Of a DNA stretch of 64,000 bases, positions 25,329 to 36,908 are shown in pieces (within the stretch, counting starts at the first letter, position 1; each line of letters opens with the position of its first letter). The notes beneath the pieces are model-generated. The model ran no database searches. It was not told where the DNA came from and saw only the letters and a program-made list of their open reading frames with translations. Source of the stretch: Ziziphus jujuba (lineage: Eukaryota; Streptophyta; Magnoliopsida; Rosales; Rhamnaceae); NCBI RefSeq assembly GCF_031755915.1, contig NC_083381.1, positions 8,320,501-8,384,500 of the forward strand, in the 5' to 3' direction. A program made the translations under genes and the position numbers.

Positions 25329-26237
25329 TTAATTTCCTTGCTTGGTTTCAAAATTTTTGTTACCATGATAAACCGATAAATTTGAAGACATGTCAACAGA
25401 AAAATCTTTAACAAGGTTTTCCCTGAACTTGATATCCTTGTTTGCTTCAACATTTTGGTTCCCATCATAAACCCACAGATTTGATGATGGTTCAACAACA
25501 AAATCTTTACTAATTAGATATTCCCCGTTTGTATCGAAGCTACTTTCCTCCTCATTTGGTTCAACATTTTTGTTACCTTGATAAGTCCACAAATTTGATG
25601 ATGTTTCAGCAGAAAATTCTTTAGCAAATTGACCACCATTTCTTGAATTTGCTATATTACCAAGTAGACCTTGAATGGCCTTTGGAATTGGTTGGTTCTC
25701 CATGATAACTGTCCAATATTCTCCTGGGTCTTTCCTTGCAGTAATGGTATTTGAAAACTGTATGTCCAAAAGAAAAAGAAGAAGAAGAAGAAGAAGAAGA
25801 AGAAGAAGAAGAAGAAGAAGATGATACAAATAAAAAAAGTTAGAAGTAATTCATTTTCTCTCACTGAGATCAAAAGCATTTAATAATTTCTTTATTTTTA
25901 TTTTTTATTTTTAGGATTATAATATAATTCTAATCTAAATTTGAGGAGCATACTACTGGATTTCTACAAATGTAGCTAGCCATTATTATACAAAATATAC
26001 ATCGTGACTTTAATATCATCGCAAGCAGTGATTTAATGAGGAAGTCATAATTCTTCATAATTCATTGTTATTGAGTATAAATATATAAGCAAAAAATGCA
26101 TTAACGTAATTAATAAGGAAAGGATTATTGTACTTGATTAGACGATCTGGAATTTAATGAGTTGAGAACATAATATTTCTTACCAGAAGCAATGATGAGA
26201 AGGTGAAGATGATCATCAGCAGAAAGAAAGTTTTCAT
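25329..26237 (-). CDS. Organ-specific protein, S2/P4 family (DUF2775)
   Basis: Two exons, 26,237-26,184 and 25,757-25,329. Donor CTTCTG|GTAAGAA, acceptor ACATACAG, phase 0, 160 codons. Exon 1 encodes a signal peptide (MKTFFLLMIIFTFSSLLL). Next comes the family signature ARKDPGEYW at residues 25-33 and a QPIPKAI box at 40-46. Three repeats then follow at about 64-84, 102-122 and 135-155, each with SSNLWTYQGN-like core sequence. Signal peptide, ARKDPGEYW box and tandem repeats are the usual layout of plant organ-specific proteins. These are secreted and strongly expressed in particular organs; their biochemical role is not established. The frame is clean and the promoter elements are well placed, so the gene is probably functional. 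Confidence 0.88.
25772..25821. repeat. (AAG)n microsatellite in the intron
   Basis: About 16 AGA/AAG triplets just inside the intron of the organ-specific gene, upstream of the acceptor on the minus strand, where they act as a (CTT)n tract. The poly-Leu and poly-Phe ORFs here are artefacts. Confidence 0.95.
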
Positions 26238-26355
26238 CTTGGTGTAGACTTATGAGGGTGAAGCTAAATTCTCTTTTTATTTATTTATTTATTTTTTAAT
26301 TTTTTTTAAATGAAAATTTTGCGTGAATGGTTGAAGAGGCTAACGTAGATCTTAA

Positions 26356-26363
26356 TATTTATA
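26356..26363 (-). promoter_or_regulatory. TATA box of the organ-specific gene
   Basis: TATAAATA on the minus strand, about 120 bp upstream of the ATG at 26,237, leaving a 5' UTR of roughly 90 nt. Confidence 0.7.
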
Positions 26364-26369
26364 GACGTT

Positions 26370-26509
26370 ATCATCTATGAGAAGTGAATTATTGAAGGAG
26401 ACACCCTGCAGCTAAATATTTAATATTATCTTGATTGATATCATCCATGAGACGTGAATTATTGAAGGAGACACTCTGCAGCTAAATATTTAATATTATC
26501 TTGATTAAT
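26370..26509. repeat. 70-bp tandem duplication in the promoter
   Basis: Copies begin TCATCTATGAGAAGTGAATT and TCATCCATGAGACGTGAATT, 70 bp apart. Both contain ATTGAAGGAGACAC, then CTGCAGCTAAATATTTAAT. The tandem pair lies directly upstream of the TATA box, so it may have doubled any upstream element. Confidence 0.88.
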
Positions 26510-26769
26510 TATATCAGAAACATATATATACATATATACATATTTTATTACTATTATTATAATCATCTTGAATCTAATATGAAGCAAACACAATTTTGAT
26601 ATGATAAATATTTATTCAATGCTGCATGGGATCCACCTGTTAAGAATAATTTCCAACACCAAGTGTTTTTGACTGTGCAAGCATGTCACATTCTACAATG
26701 AAGAAAATAAAATAAACAATTTTAAATATTTTAATGCTTTGATAATTAAAATACTTTAATTAACTAAGA

Positions 26770-27070
26770 AAAACCAATGAAATAGGTGGCCTATTAGCCA
26801 GCATAAAAATGCAGTCTAAAACCCAGCATTAAATTAAAAGATAAATAATAGACAGCCAATAGGCCTTCTTTAGGTTGAAGAAAAACTAAAATTAAAACTA
26901 AAGAGAAATATTCTAGTGTAGAGGGATTTAGCAGATGTTGAGATCACTTCAAAGTGCCAAAGAGGCTTCAATGTGTAGTAGAAAGGCCACCTATAAATTC
27001 CTTATTTTTTCTATGAGCGGTAAATACTTTAAGTTATATTTAAAAAATCCAATTGGTTGTTTTCTTTTTC
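26770..27070. repeat. Dispersed repeat shared with 49,880-50,130
   Basis: The string ATTCTAGTGTAGAGGGATTT, then GAGGCTTCAATGTGTAGTAG and AAGGCCACCTATAAATTCCT, has a clear counterpart near 49,995-50,100 (GTTCTAGTGTAAAGAGATGT, GAAGCTTCAATATATAGTAA). TATA-like and transcription-start-like features suggest a solo LTR or TRIM piece, but ends were not defined. Confidence 0.5.
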
Positions 27071-27179
27071 TCTTTTTTATTTTTTATTTTTTTTTCATTA
27101 TTATACCATTCTCTAATTTAAAGAGGAGAGATATAGGTTGAATCCACAATTCCATGAGAATGGATGTGAGAAGCATAAC

Positions 27180-27560
27180 AATTAAGCAAACCTCATTTGA
27201 ATATTTATATAATTGAAGAGGCTAATTGAGCTATATATCAACCTCATTTGAATGCATAAAAGATTGAGGAGGATAATTTAAGCTATTATCGATATTTATA
27301 GACATACCATACATGAAAGAAGTGCATTATTGAAGGAGACACGCTCCAGATAAATATTTAATATTATCTTGTGGACAAATAATTAATATTATCTTGAATT
27401 ATATGAGAAACATATATGAATATATATTTATATATATATATATATATATATAGATATTATGAATAATATATATATATTGATATTATCTTGAATCTATATG
27501 GAACTTAGTTGATTTTGATATGATAAATATTTATCCAATATTGCATGGGATCCACTACAC
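27180..27560 (-). pseudogene. Second copy of the organ-specific gene promoter, without a gene
   Basis: The blocks ATATTTATAGAC (TATA box on the minus strand, near 27,292), ATTATTGAAGGAGACACGCT, AAATATTTAATATTATCTTG, TTTTGATATGATAAATATTT and TGCATGGGATCCAC appear in the same order as at 26,355-26,635. No coding exon of the family lies on its downstream side (toward 26,700). A local duplication copied the promoter, or the duplicated gene body was later lost. Confidence 0.6.
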
Positions 27561-27599
27561 TTATACTAATTATGATTTGTGACCAATTTTTTTTGAAAC

Positions 27600-28750
27600 A
27601 AAAAAATGTCACCAAAATTTCGTAAACTATATTGCTATTGATATGTAGATCCTCAAATATAATTTGACAAATTGGTCTGTGAATTTTCTAATTTTTTCAA
27701 TTGTTGGTTCCTAAATAATTTTCCATCGAAAATTCTATTATCGTAAGAGACCAATATGAGACTTTAATATAGATTATGTAACTAATGTGCAATAAACATT
27801 AAAAAAAACACTGAAATAATACTTTTAAATATATTTAAATAAAATAAATATTTTTTATTAATAATTACTTAAAAATCTTACGAAATTCAGTTTTTTACTA
27901 ATCATTATTTATTTTTTATTAATAATTATCCTTTGAAATATTTTTAAAGGGATAAAAATTTAAAAAAATATATATGTAAATTATTTATTGATAATTTTAT
28001 TACTTAAATAAAATATTATTTATTTTATTTTATTTTTTCATTTTTTCTGTTATAAAAGATATATTCGTTATATTTTATGGGAATAATTATAAACATTTTT
28101 ACATTTTAATATTGTTTTTTATTTAATATTCTCTTGAAAAGGTACAAACATTGAGTACTAAAATTTAATTTTAAATATGGTTTTGTATAAAACGTATAAA
28201 TTTTGCATTTTTATGGGTCAAAATTTTTTTAAAATTTAAAATTATCTTTGAAAAAATATTTTTAAAAATATATTTCTCTTATATTTTGTAATCACTGTAA
28301 CATATTACTTAAAAATAAAACTTTTCGTAGTAAATAAATGAAAAATATAAAAAGAAATGTAACTAATTGGTATCTAATTTTAAGAATAAAATTTGTTGAA
28401 AATAAGCTATACATATTTTGAATTTTTATACTTTAAAAAATATTTCAAAAGGTAAAATACTTCGCAACTTATTTTCATGATATTCTATTGAAAAAATATT
28501 TTTAAAGATTTTTCAAAGTACTTAGTAAAATATTATTTAGCTCTTTTAATATTTATTGCACGTGTAATCCCTGAACTATATAAAAGTTTCACTTTATTCC
28601 CTCATAATAATGGAATTTTAGATGGAAAATAAGTTAGGGGCTAATGGTGTAATAAATTAGTAAATTTAAAGATCAATTTGTCAAAAAAATAGTTTATGGA
28701 CCTAAGTATAGTATAGTTTAGAAACTTTTGGAGATTATCCCTAAAATTTT
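27600..28750. mobile_element. MULE-like element with about 150-bp inverted ends
   Basis: The left end (GTAAACTATATTGCTATTGA, then TTTGACAAATTGGTCTGTGA and ATTTTCCATCGAAAATTCTA) pairs with the reverse-complemented right end (AAACTATACTATACTTAGGT, TTTGACAAATTGATCTTTAA, ATTTTCCATCTAAAATTCCA). The middle is AT-rich without coding capacity. Confidence 0.65.
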
Positions 28751-29091
28751 AAAATGACAGAACTCGATTAGGCAAAAAGGACTTGGTTGCATGGAATTAA
28801 TGGACACTAATGGTTATTTATGTATTTATTATTATTATTTTTTTATCATTATATGCTTATTTATGTATTTATTATTATTTTTTTTATCACTATAATAATT
28901 TCCTTCCCTCGTCCCGGTGTCTTGACTCGCAGTCGTAGGTGTTAGTAACATTAACTAACACTAATGTTACTAAGTGGCAATAACGAAACAAACTAATTAA
29001 ACATAACTAAACCATTACATCCACAGCATATAGATAATATCTCAAAGTATCCATCATTTAAGTAAAAGTTGCACAAATAAAATCTAAGACA
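28751..29091. other. Spacer left of the solo LTR
   Basis: No gene. A short near-duplicate of TATTTATGTATTTATTATTATT occurs at 28,816 and 28,860. A palindrome of TAACATTAACTAACACTAA and TGTTAC sits near 28,945-28,975. Confidence 0.4.
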
Positions 29092-29615
29092 TAAGATGTA
29101 ACATCCCGATTCGAAAAAATGCTCCGAATTTGCATGTTTGACAAAATTTGACCAAGGTTGATTGGAATTGATCAAGTGGATCCCATGGTTGATTTTTTAT
29201 TGTGGGAGAAATTTTGCATTGGCCGAGATACCATGGTGAAGTACTCGTCGATATGAGTTTGTAGATTAGAATTACGCCAAAATTGGATCTAAGATTAGAA
29301 AGTGATGGTTAAAACAAGATACGATCCAAACTAATTGAGGAGCCCTGAGTTGATGTTTTATTGATATGGATTTTAATGTTGACCCATATACTGGGGCATG
29401 CTTAATTTGGACTTATAATTGAAAAACTGTAAAGTTATGCATATCTTTCTCAAGATTGACTTTGACGGGTAGTGGAAAGATACTATGTGTTACGTTTAAA
29501 AAGATACCATATGTCACAACCAAAGAGAGACACTTGTCATCCTTAAAAAAAAACTTATTTCTTTTTCCTTTCCCTCTCTTTCCTCCCTCACTTGTGAAAA
29601 ATACCCTCCCTCCCT

Positions 29616-29618
<3 letters not shown>

Positions 29619-29657
<39 letters not shown>
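29619..29657. repeat. (TC)n microsatellite
   Basis: Nineteen TC dinucleotides inside the solo LTR, next to TCCC runs. Produces meaningless Ser/Leu and Arg/Glu ORFs on both strands. Confidence 0.95.
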
Positions 29658-29660
<3 letters not shown>

Positions 29661-31009
29661 CCCTCCCCCGGGTTGGCTAGAATTGATGAACCTCTGGTCA
29701 CCCATTAGTGACATGCGCTGGCTGCCCGCATAGCCCAATCTCCGGAGAGCTCGGCTGTCGAATTTGGCAGCTGGTTGGCCAGTAGTGTGCCCAGATCAGG
29801 CATTGGAAGCCAGCGAAGGTCATTTCTCTTCCTTTGGTGAATCCATCGTGCTCCGTTGTGCCTAGGGTGCACTGTCCCCACTGTCCGACAGCCCACCATA
29901 CCATCAACGAGTCGAAAAACGACCATGGAGATCGGCAGTGGACACACTGTCTGGCAATCGATACGAGCCATCTCGAGCCGCATTCCCGATCTCTCCTCCC
30001 TAATTCGAGTCTTTTGAAGTTGATGGTGGCATTCAATCACTCCAATTTGGGCTCGTTTATGGCTTATGAAGGGGGCAAGTTAGCAGTGGTTTCTAACAAG
30101 AATTCTAGCCACCGCTAGTGATGTCGAGCTCAACATAAGTTAGTATCATGTTTCTCATCCCTCTAGCTTTCCATTGGTATCTTGTTTGTAAATTATGATA
30201 GTGTATTTGAAAAGTTGCCATTTTTGAATAAATTCTTATTTAATGCGATAATTGTGTTAAATTGTGCGCATATGTATATGTTCATGTATAAATATGAGCA
30301 TGTATACTTGCAAATAAGTATTCTTGTATATATATATATATACATAAAAGTATATGTGTGTACTCCTTTGGTATGTATGTAAATGTATATATATATATTG
30401 AGTATATGAATATATATATATATATATAGATATATGTGCTTGTTAAAAGAATTGTATGTATACGAATACACATATGTGTGTGAACATATGTGGTTATATA
30501 TGTATGAGTCTATATGAATATATATATATATACATATATATTTGTATAAACATGTATATGAGCATGTATATACTTGTTGCATGTATATACTTGTTAAAAG
30601 GATTTTGTTATGTATATAGACAAATAAATATATATACTTGTATGCAAAAAGATGTGTATACGTATATATTTTTTTGTTGTTTAAAAATTTTGAAAAATAT
30701 TATGCATATTTTAGAAATTTATGAAAATTATTATTTAATTTTATTCTGTAAGATTTATGTGTTTAAATACATTTTTCATATAAAATTTATATTTATGATT
30801 GTAAATAAATTAATGTGGTAATACTTAATTTTATAAAATTGTTTAATTTATGGGGTTATTTGAAAGGAAATATGGAATTTTATGGGTTTAGTAAAAATGT
30901 ATAAACTCGGCTGTATTTTATCAAATTTCGTTATTTATGATATTGTAAAATTTTATAGCTTTTAAATGCACCATATAGTATTGGTGTTTTATACTATATT
31001 TATTGTTTA

Positions 31010-31470
31010 GCGCACGAGTATGTATGATTCCTCTGTGGAAGCTATGAACCTGAGAGTTGACAAATATATTTGCACAATAAGTATCAACCACCTTCCTTAT
31101 TGGTTGTAAGATGACTGGTTATTATATCATGGTTATCTTGTGGGAGCCATGAACTTGATGGTTAGCAAGTATTTTTCATAATGAGCATCAACCACCCTTC
31201 TCCTTTGCCATAGGATGGCTGGTTATTATGTTATGGATCATTGCACAGATTATATACATGGTCATCCTTTGTGAGCTGTGGTGAGAGATGGTAGGCAAGT
31301 ATAATGCAGAGAGCATTAGTTGTCCCCTTTTGGCTATAGGATTGTTGCTTATTAAGGATTAGCATGCATGTATATATAGCCATCTTGTGCCAGCTATGGG
31401 CCTAAGGATTGCCAGTGAGTGTCAGCCAACCTCCCCTCAGTTGAAGGACGACTAGTTTAGCTATGGCAAG
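31010..31470 (+). repeat. Degenerate tandem repeat in the solo LTR, about 115 bp x 4
   Basis: The sequence GGGAGCCATGAACTTGATGG and its variants recur about every 110-130 bp. Each is followed by a GCATCAACCACC-like block and an AGGATGGCTGGTTATTAT-like block. Divergence is high. Confidence 0.6.
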
Positions 31471-31612
31471 TTAATAGCCATTGGCATTTCGGGACACCAA
31501 GGTGACCAATTGTAAGTTTCTCTTTTAAACCTCTCTGTCAAAATAATGCTTTGAACACCGAGTACTGTTTGACACTACTGGTATATAGTATGGTGCATCT
31601 AGTGTATTGTCA

Positions 31613-31616
<4 letters not shown>

Positions 31617-31658
<42 letters not shown>
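31617..31658. repeat. (AT)n microsatellite
   Basis: About 20 AT dinucleotides inside the solo LTR. Confidence 0.95.
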
Positions 31659-31661
<3 letters not shown>

Positions 31662-31959
31662 TATATTACATCCGTGTGTATTACATCGTCTGGGAGCGAC
31701 TCAATTCGGTCCATGAATAGCTTGATCTTGTAACTCTGCTGCCTACAGGACCAGTGGGTTGAACGGCTATTATAGGCAACCACCTTGAGCCGTATTGATA
31801 ACATTGTACTTGCAATGGTTGATATCATGGGACTGTGCATTAGCATACTATATGGTACATCGGGCATAATTCCGCTACAATTGTGCAAATTTCATAGCGC
31901 ATTTATAAATTTTAAAATTTTATCTTATCTTATCTTATTTTATCTATTAATAATTATGA

Positions 31960-32280
31960 TTTTCTATTATTATCATTATTTGTTGTTGTTGTTGTTATTA
32001 TTATTAATTGTTTTTGGTATTATTATTATTATTTATCAATGTTACTATTGTTAATTATTATTATAGTTGTTATTATTATTTATTATTATTGTTATTAATG
32101 TTGCTATTATTAGTATTTGTTGCTATTGTTAACTATAACTATAGTTATTGTTTATTGCTATTGTTAACTATTACTATAGTTATTTTTTATTATGATTATT
32201 ATGATTATTATGATTATTATTATTGTTATTATCATTTATTATTATCATTATTATTTTTATTATTATTATTATCATCATAT
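31960..32280. repeat. TTA/TTG trinucleotide-rich tract
   Basis: About 320 bp made almost wholly of TTA, TTG, TAT and CTA triplets with three imperfect GCTATTGTTAACTATWACTA repeats. ORFs here are low-complexity artefacts. Confidence 0.85.
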
Positions 32281-32380
32281 AGTAGCCTTCGGGCAAGTAT
32301 CGTAGCTATCGAACAAGTATCATAGTTTTCGAACAAGTATCATAGCCTTCGAACAAGTAAAGTAGCCTTTGGACAAGTTG
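32281..32380 (+). repeat. 20-bp tandem repeat, five copies
   Basis: Five consecutive 20-bp units start at 32,281, 32,301, 32,321, 32,341 and 32,361. Consensus is CATAGCCTTCGAACAAGTAT with a few changes per copy. They lie inside the solo LTR. Confidence 0.93.
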
Positions 32381-32821
32381 CCCAAAGTTTTGGGAGGTCC
32401 TATTACTACTATTATTGTTAGTATTGTAATTATTATCATTGTTTTTATATTTATCTTCTACATATGTTTATGGATATGATACATTTGGGAGATATTACAA
32501 TAACGTATGATTGTACTAAGTGGGTGGTGTGGGCAGACACAAATTATAAAGATATCTATATTGTATTAAATTATTTCTTATATTTGTATCTTTATGCTGT
32601 TATTATAGAAGTCTTGAAAATTTATGGAAAATCTTATAGTAACATGGGAAGAATAAGGTGGTATGAATTGAAGTGCGTTTTCTGTGCAGGAGATTTTTGA
32701 GGTATGCTCGACCCTTAGAAGAGATGTTGCTGGATTTTCCATTGGACGATACACTAGGGTTTCCCCAGTTGGAGCTTACTTAGGATTCTGATAAGGAGTC
32801 TTGGTGGGACCTAACATAAGA

Positions 32822-33787
32822 AAATACTTAAATATTACAAACTAAGGTCCAAAAAATAATTACAATCTCCAATTAGGAGCTTTTGTATTACAACTCTGAA
32901 ATCGAAACATGCTATGAGTACTAAACAAAACTACAAACTAAGCCTTCATAAAACCCAATTGCTAACTCAAGCTTGCACCTTTCTAAGTGCACGTTAGAAG
33001 CTATAGTCAAAATCCAAATCCCATCTGGATATAACTCATCAAGCAGGTTTTAGTACCCTGCAAAATTTTTGAGAAATAATAAGTATTTTGTGCAATATAC
33101 TTCCAATAACTATAAGTAAAAATGTATAACTATAAACTTTATCATATCTAAAATCATGTAAAAAGGATAAAGCACATGTTGTAAGTAGGTAGGAATAACT
33201 TCAACTAGTAAATCCATTTGTAAAGTTCATAAATCGAGAACATGTTGTAGTAGTAAAACCAATGAAATTAATTTTAATAACTTGGCATCATGATTTAAGT
33301 ACAAAGTATATAAAAGCCACTAGAACATATAAAGTACACTTATATGTAGGGCGTGTTCAAGTCATTAGCACATGCAAATTACATTTTCATACAGGGAAAT
33401 AAAAATGATTATAGCTGTAAACCAAATTCTTGAGAAACAAAAGGTCACATAAAGTATCATACATATATAGAAATATACATAGTTATAAAATCCCTTGTTG
33501 CGAACTGGTGCTCCGAAAGTGTGTCCAATAGAAATATGTTAGATGTTTATTTTTATTCCCTATTTGTCGAGTTTTCATCCTAGATAAAATATGAATAAGA
33601 ATTTTTTTCTTTTTACACACTAAGCCAATCTCCCTTCGTGGAAAACATATTAAAATTGTAATGAAAATATAATTTGTTGAATCTCAAATAAACTTGTTGC
33701 GTTATTGCAAAGGGTTTATCATTCCATCATTTCCTGAAATTAATTTTACATTCTCATTTTTTTTTTCTATTGTGATTTATTGTTTAG
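32822..33787. other. Spacer with old repeat debris
   Basis: No gene. A stretch near 33,285-33,340 resembles 60,460-60,507 (AAGCCACTAGAACATAT against AAGCCACTACAACATAT), which suggests that both are edges of one older dispersed repeat. Confidence 0.4.
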
Positions 33788-34088
33788 CTGGTACAAAAAG
33801 ATGGATCCCTGCATTATTCCTCTTCAAAATGTTACAGAAATCCATGCTATATCTGGAGGAGCTTTAAAAAATGGCCTGAATGGCTTATGAGCACTCCACC
33901 CAGAGTTACAATTGAGATGATCAAAGGAATTACAGTTAAGATATTTGATGAAGACACTCAATTATGGAGAAAGAGAGTTTCACATTACGATATCATTATG
34001 AAATCTCCAAATATCGGTAAAAAAAGAAACATTATGGAGATGAATGGTGGCATTGGGAGTTTTATAGCTACATGTAGTATCCGAAGAT
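33788..34088 (+). pseudogene. Exon fragment of a PMT-type methyltransferase (DUF248)
   Basis: After a TTTAG acceptor-like site the sequence encodes WYKKMDPCIIPLQN, then an ISGGALKN segment. After a frameshift come WPEWLMSTPPRVTIEM and RNIMEMNGGIGSFIA. These match the middle of plant probable S-adenosylmethionine methyltransferases of the Golgi PMT family, including the glycine-rich SAM-binding motif. A one-base deletion in the A-run near 33,865 breaks the frame, and a TAA at 34,088 follows soon after the motif. No other exon of the gene is present nearby, so it is a stranded pseudogene fragment. Confidence 0.8.
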
Positions 34089-34090
34089 AA

Positions 34091-35317
34091 AAAATAGTGG
34101 AATAATGATCAGGTGAATTTCAAAAAATTTATTAAATTCTTTTATGACTAGGATCTATTATAGATGTACGTACTGTTAATAATAATTATAGTGAACGGAA
34201 AATACATCTGAAACTATTAGAAGAAAATCAAAATATTTTCTTTACACCGGAAATATTCCTTGCCAAATCTCCTACTAATGAACGAACGAGTGGGAGTCAT
34301 AGAAGAATCAATCAATTTTTCACTATCTTTATATCTTATTTTTCTATCTTTGTTCTCAACATATGAGAAGACAAAAAAATTCATGCATACTTTTTCTATT
34401 CTTTCCTTTTTCCCTTTTATATCATAAATAGAAAACCATCGATATACTTTTACTTGAATTGAACCTCTCTTATTTTATCTTAAATAATTAAAACCTTTAT
34501 AACTAATCAAAAGATAATATATGATAGGATCATTCAAAGATTATATCTGATAAGATAAACTTAGTTAATTAAAATGTTTTTATTAATCATTTTGAATTTT
34601 CAAAATTCAAAATAGATTAGATAATATTAATTAATTAAAACTAATCATTTTGAAAACTATATCAAATAAGATAATCTTAAATTAAAACAATTTTAAATAA
34701 TTAAAAATAATCACTTTAATTTATCTAAATAAATTAAACACATATCTCTTCATTAAATAATTTTATTATTTAATTAAACAATTAATTCATAATTAATTAA
34801 TTATGTTCAATTTTACAATATTTGTAATGACATAAATTTGTGATCTAGGAAACATTTTTCATGTATCATATTTTATTGAGTGAAATTAATTAATTTAAAA
34901 TTTTATAATTTTAAATCAATTATCCTTTTATATTCTTTATGTTCAATACAAGGATTTGTGGAGATGACGTGAGAAGCTATGGGCCTATAATTTAAGCTCC
35001 AATAAATTTGATATTTAATTAAACTCTTTAATTAGTATATCTAATATATTAATTCTCGTATTACTCAACCAAAAAAAAAAAAAAAACAAGAATTGTAATA
35101 TTAAATTATAGAATTAATTACTCAAAGAAAATATTAATTACATAAGGATAGATCCTGCATAAATAGTTCATAATTAAAGTTAGGTCCAATATCTGTTATC
35201 TTCTCTAATTATTCCTTTATCCTTGAATTTCAGTAATTCTTTAATAAACAATTAATTCACAATCTTATTGTGACTTTAGTGCTTTATTGTTTAAGACCTA
35301 AACTATTTTAGGAAGTG
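34091..35317. other. AT-rich repeat debris, probably retrotransposon LTR
   Basis: No coding frame. The stretch near 34,955-35,060 (GATGACGTGAGAAGCTATGG, CCTATAATTTAAGCTCC, TAATTAGTATATCTAATATA) and that near 35,150-35,250 resemble LTR sequence of plant Copia elements. I could not define the ends. Confidence 0.35.
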
Positions 35318-35700
35318 TTAAAGTTGAGAGGAAAAATAATTCTCGGGATTTAATTTTCTGGGATTTAGTTTCTTGAAAATTAATTTTTCTTTTGGTTTGT
35401 TTGGTAAGTAATAGAAAAGTTGAAATTTATAAGTAATTAAATTTAAGATTGTAAATAATAAATTAAGGGTAAATATGTATTTTAAAAAAAATTCAAAACT
35501 ATTTTTTTAGGATTTTCAAAATGACACCTATATATATGGGAACAACTTTCCCACATATTTTCCTACATTGGTGGGAATCTAATTCCCTAGACCCACACTT
35601 TTCCACCTTACAATAAACATCCACACAAAAGAAAGTTATCACTTTTCTAAGAGAATTAGATTCTCACTAACTTTATCTCTATCCAAACATGCCATCAAGG
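35318..35700 (+). mobile_element. hAT-like MITE family, copy 3
   Basis: It shares TTCTCGGGATTTAATTTTCT, TAAATATGTATTTTAAAAAA and a GGGAACAACTTTCCCAC block with the copies at 16,372 and, inverted, at 11,344. Ends near TATCCAAACATGCC. Confidence 0.65.
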
Positions 35701-35920
35701 AAATTATTTTTCTAACTTCCATTTAGAAGGAATAGATTCTATGTCGGTATTTATCATTTCCAGTTATTTGTTTCATTATGTCTTCAATATACAAGGATTT
35801 TGTTGATCATATATAGTAAACATTTCTTAGGAAATCAAAAGGCATCATGTCATAAATAGGATTCTATTAAATATTCAGGATTAAGATTGTTCTATATATA
35901 ATCATTAAATTGACAAATAT

Positions 35921-36601
35921 TGTAACACTCCGTCTCCATTGGCAGATCTATCACTTTCTGCCGATATTATCCCTAATTTAACAATTGCATTCAGTATGAG
36001 ATTTTTTATTTAGAGCTTCCCAAAAGGTCACCGATCTTTAGATTGCTCTCTTTTGAGCACGCTTAACTTTGAAGTTTTTTCGACGCTCTAAAAAGGCCTC
36101 GGTGTTAAGAAAGTAATTATTATTACATTTAAATTATTCTCTGATCTACACCCAGGCGATGTGGGATTAGACACTACGTTGTTTGCTAATGCCTCACACT
36201 CGCCTACATTGGTCATCACAATTCACCCTTCTTGAGCCTAGTGTCCTCGTTTGTGCATTTCCGATCGAGTATAGGCTCTGATAACGTCTAAAATATGCCG
36301 CCTCCACTGGTGAACCTATCATTCTCTACTGATATTGTTTCCAATTTGGCCACCACACTTGGTATAGGATTTTTTGTTTAGAACTTCCCAGTAGGTCACC
36401 CATCCTTAAATTGTCTCTGCTGAGCATGCTTCACTTTGGAGTTCATTCGAACTCTGAAGTCAGCTCCTTTGAAAAGTCATTGACATTATGAGAGTGATTA
36501 TTATTATATTTGAATTATCCCCTGATCTACACCTGAAAAATGTGAGATTGGACACGAAGTGGCCTGCTAGTGCACCACATCTATCCACATTGGCTGTCAC
36601 A
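35921..36601 (-). mobile_element. Cassandra TRIM retrotransposon carrying 5S rRNA-like LTRs
   Basis: Two LTRs of about 300-315 bp (35,921-36,220 and 36,287-36,601) flank about 66 bp of internal sequence. The primer-binding site, TATCAGAGCC on the minus strand (about 36,274-36,285), fixes the orientation. Each LTR contains a segment matching plant 5S rRNA (antisense on the plus strand: 36,016-36,077 and 36,384-36,445; GGTCACCCATCC and AGCACGCTTAACTTTG). This is the hallmark of Cassandra. The outer LTR end reads TGTAACACTCC. Flanking AATAT on both sides (one base shared with the LTR end on the right) fits a 5-bp target duplication. Non-autonomous, no ORF. Confidence 0.85.
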
Positions 36602-36908
36602 ATATGAATACTTTGTACATAACAAAAATTATTAAAGATTCAATATTCATCTAGTCTAGTGCTATATAATTTTATTATACAAAGTGCTATATAATTTTAT
36701 TATATAAAGTGCCTCTACTTTAATGTCACTACATTAACAATACGAATAAGATTGTTCCATTTTTCATGGTAATGGACCATACTAGTAATTTTAATTAATT
36801 AAAGATCTCAAAACATTACTTATTAATTATGCACTATTTTATATTATGTCCTTAAACTTAATCTTCACATATATAACTACTATATATTAAGTTTAAGGTC
36901 ACATTAAT

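Larger units (their letters stand above)
29097..32816 (+). mobile_element. Solo LTR, 3.7 kb, Gypsy Tekay/Del-like
   Basis: It begins TGTAACATCCCG, ends GGGACCTAACA and is flanked on both sides by TAAGA (29,092-29,096 and 32,817-32,821), a perfect 5-bp target duplication. No primer-binding site, gag/pol or second LTR follows, so it is a solo LTR left by LTR-LTR recombination. The first 600 bp closely resembles the inverted fragment at 61,431-62,078. Lineage is inferred from the TGTAACATCCC start and great length, which are common in chromovirus Tekay/Del LTRs. The small ORFs in it are artefacts. Confidence 0.85.

Noticed and set aside
25652..25879. Poly-Phe and poly-Leu ORFs on the minus strand
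   Set aside because: They read the (AAG)n microsatellite in the intron; true exons are defined by splice sites on both sides.
29698..30118. Overlapping ORFs of 94-112 codons on both strands
   Set aside because: They lie in a GC-richer patch of the solo LTR, have no domain and are not kept in its relative at 61.4 kb.
30182..30821. Tyr/Ile-rich ORFs
   Set aside because: Caused by TATATG and ATATAC simple repeats inside the solo LTR.
31785..32325. Leu/Tyr-rich ORFs
   Set aside because: Low-complexity translation of the TTA/TTG tract.
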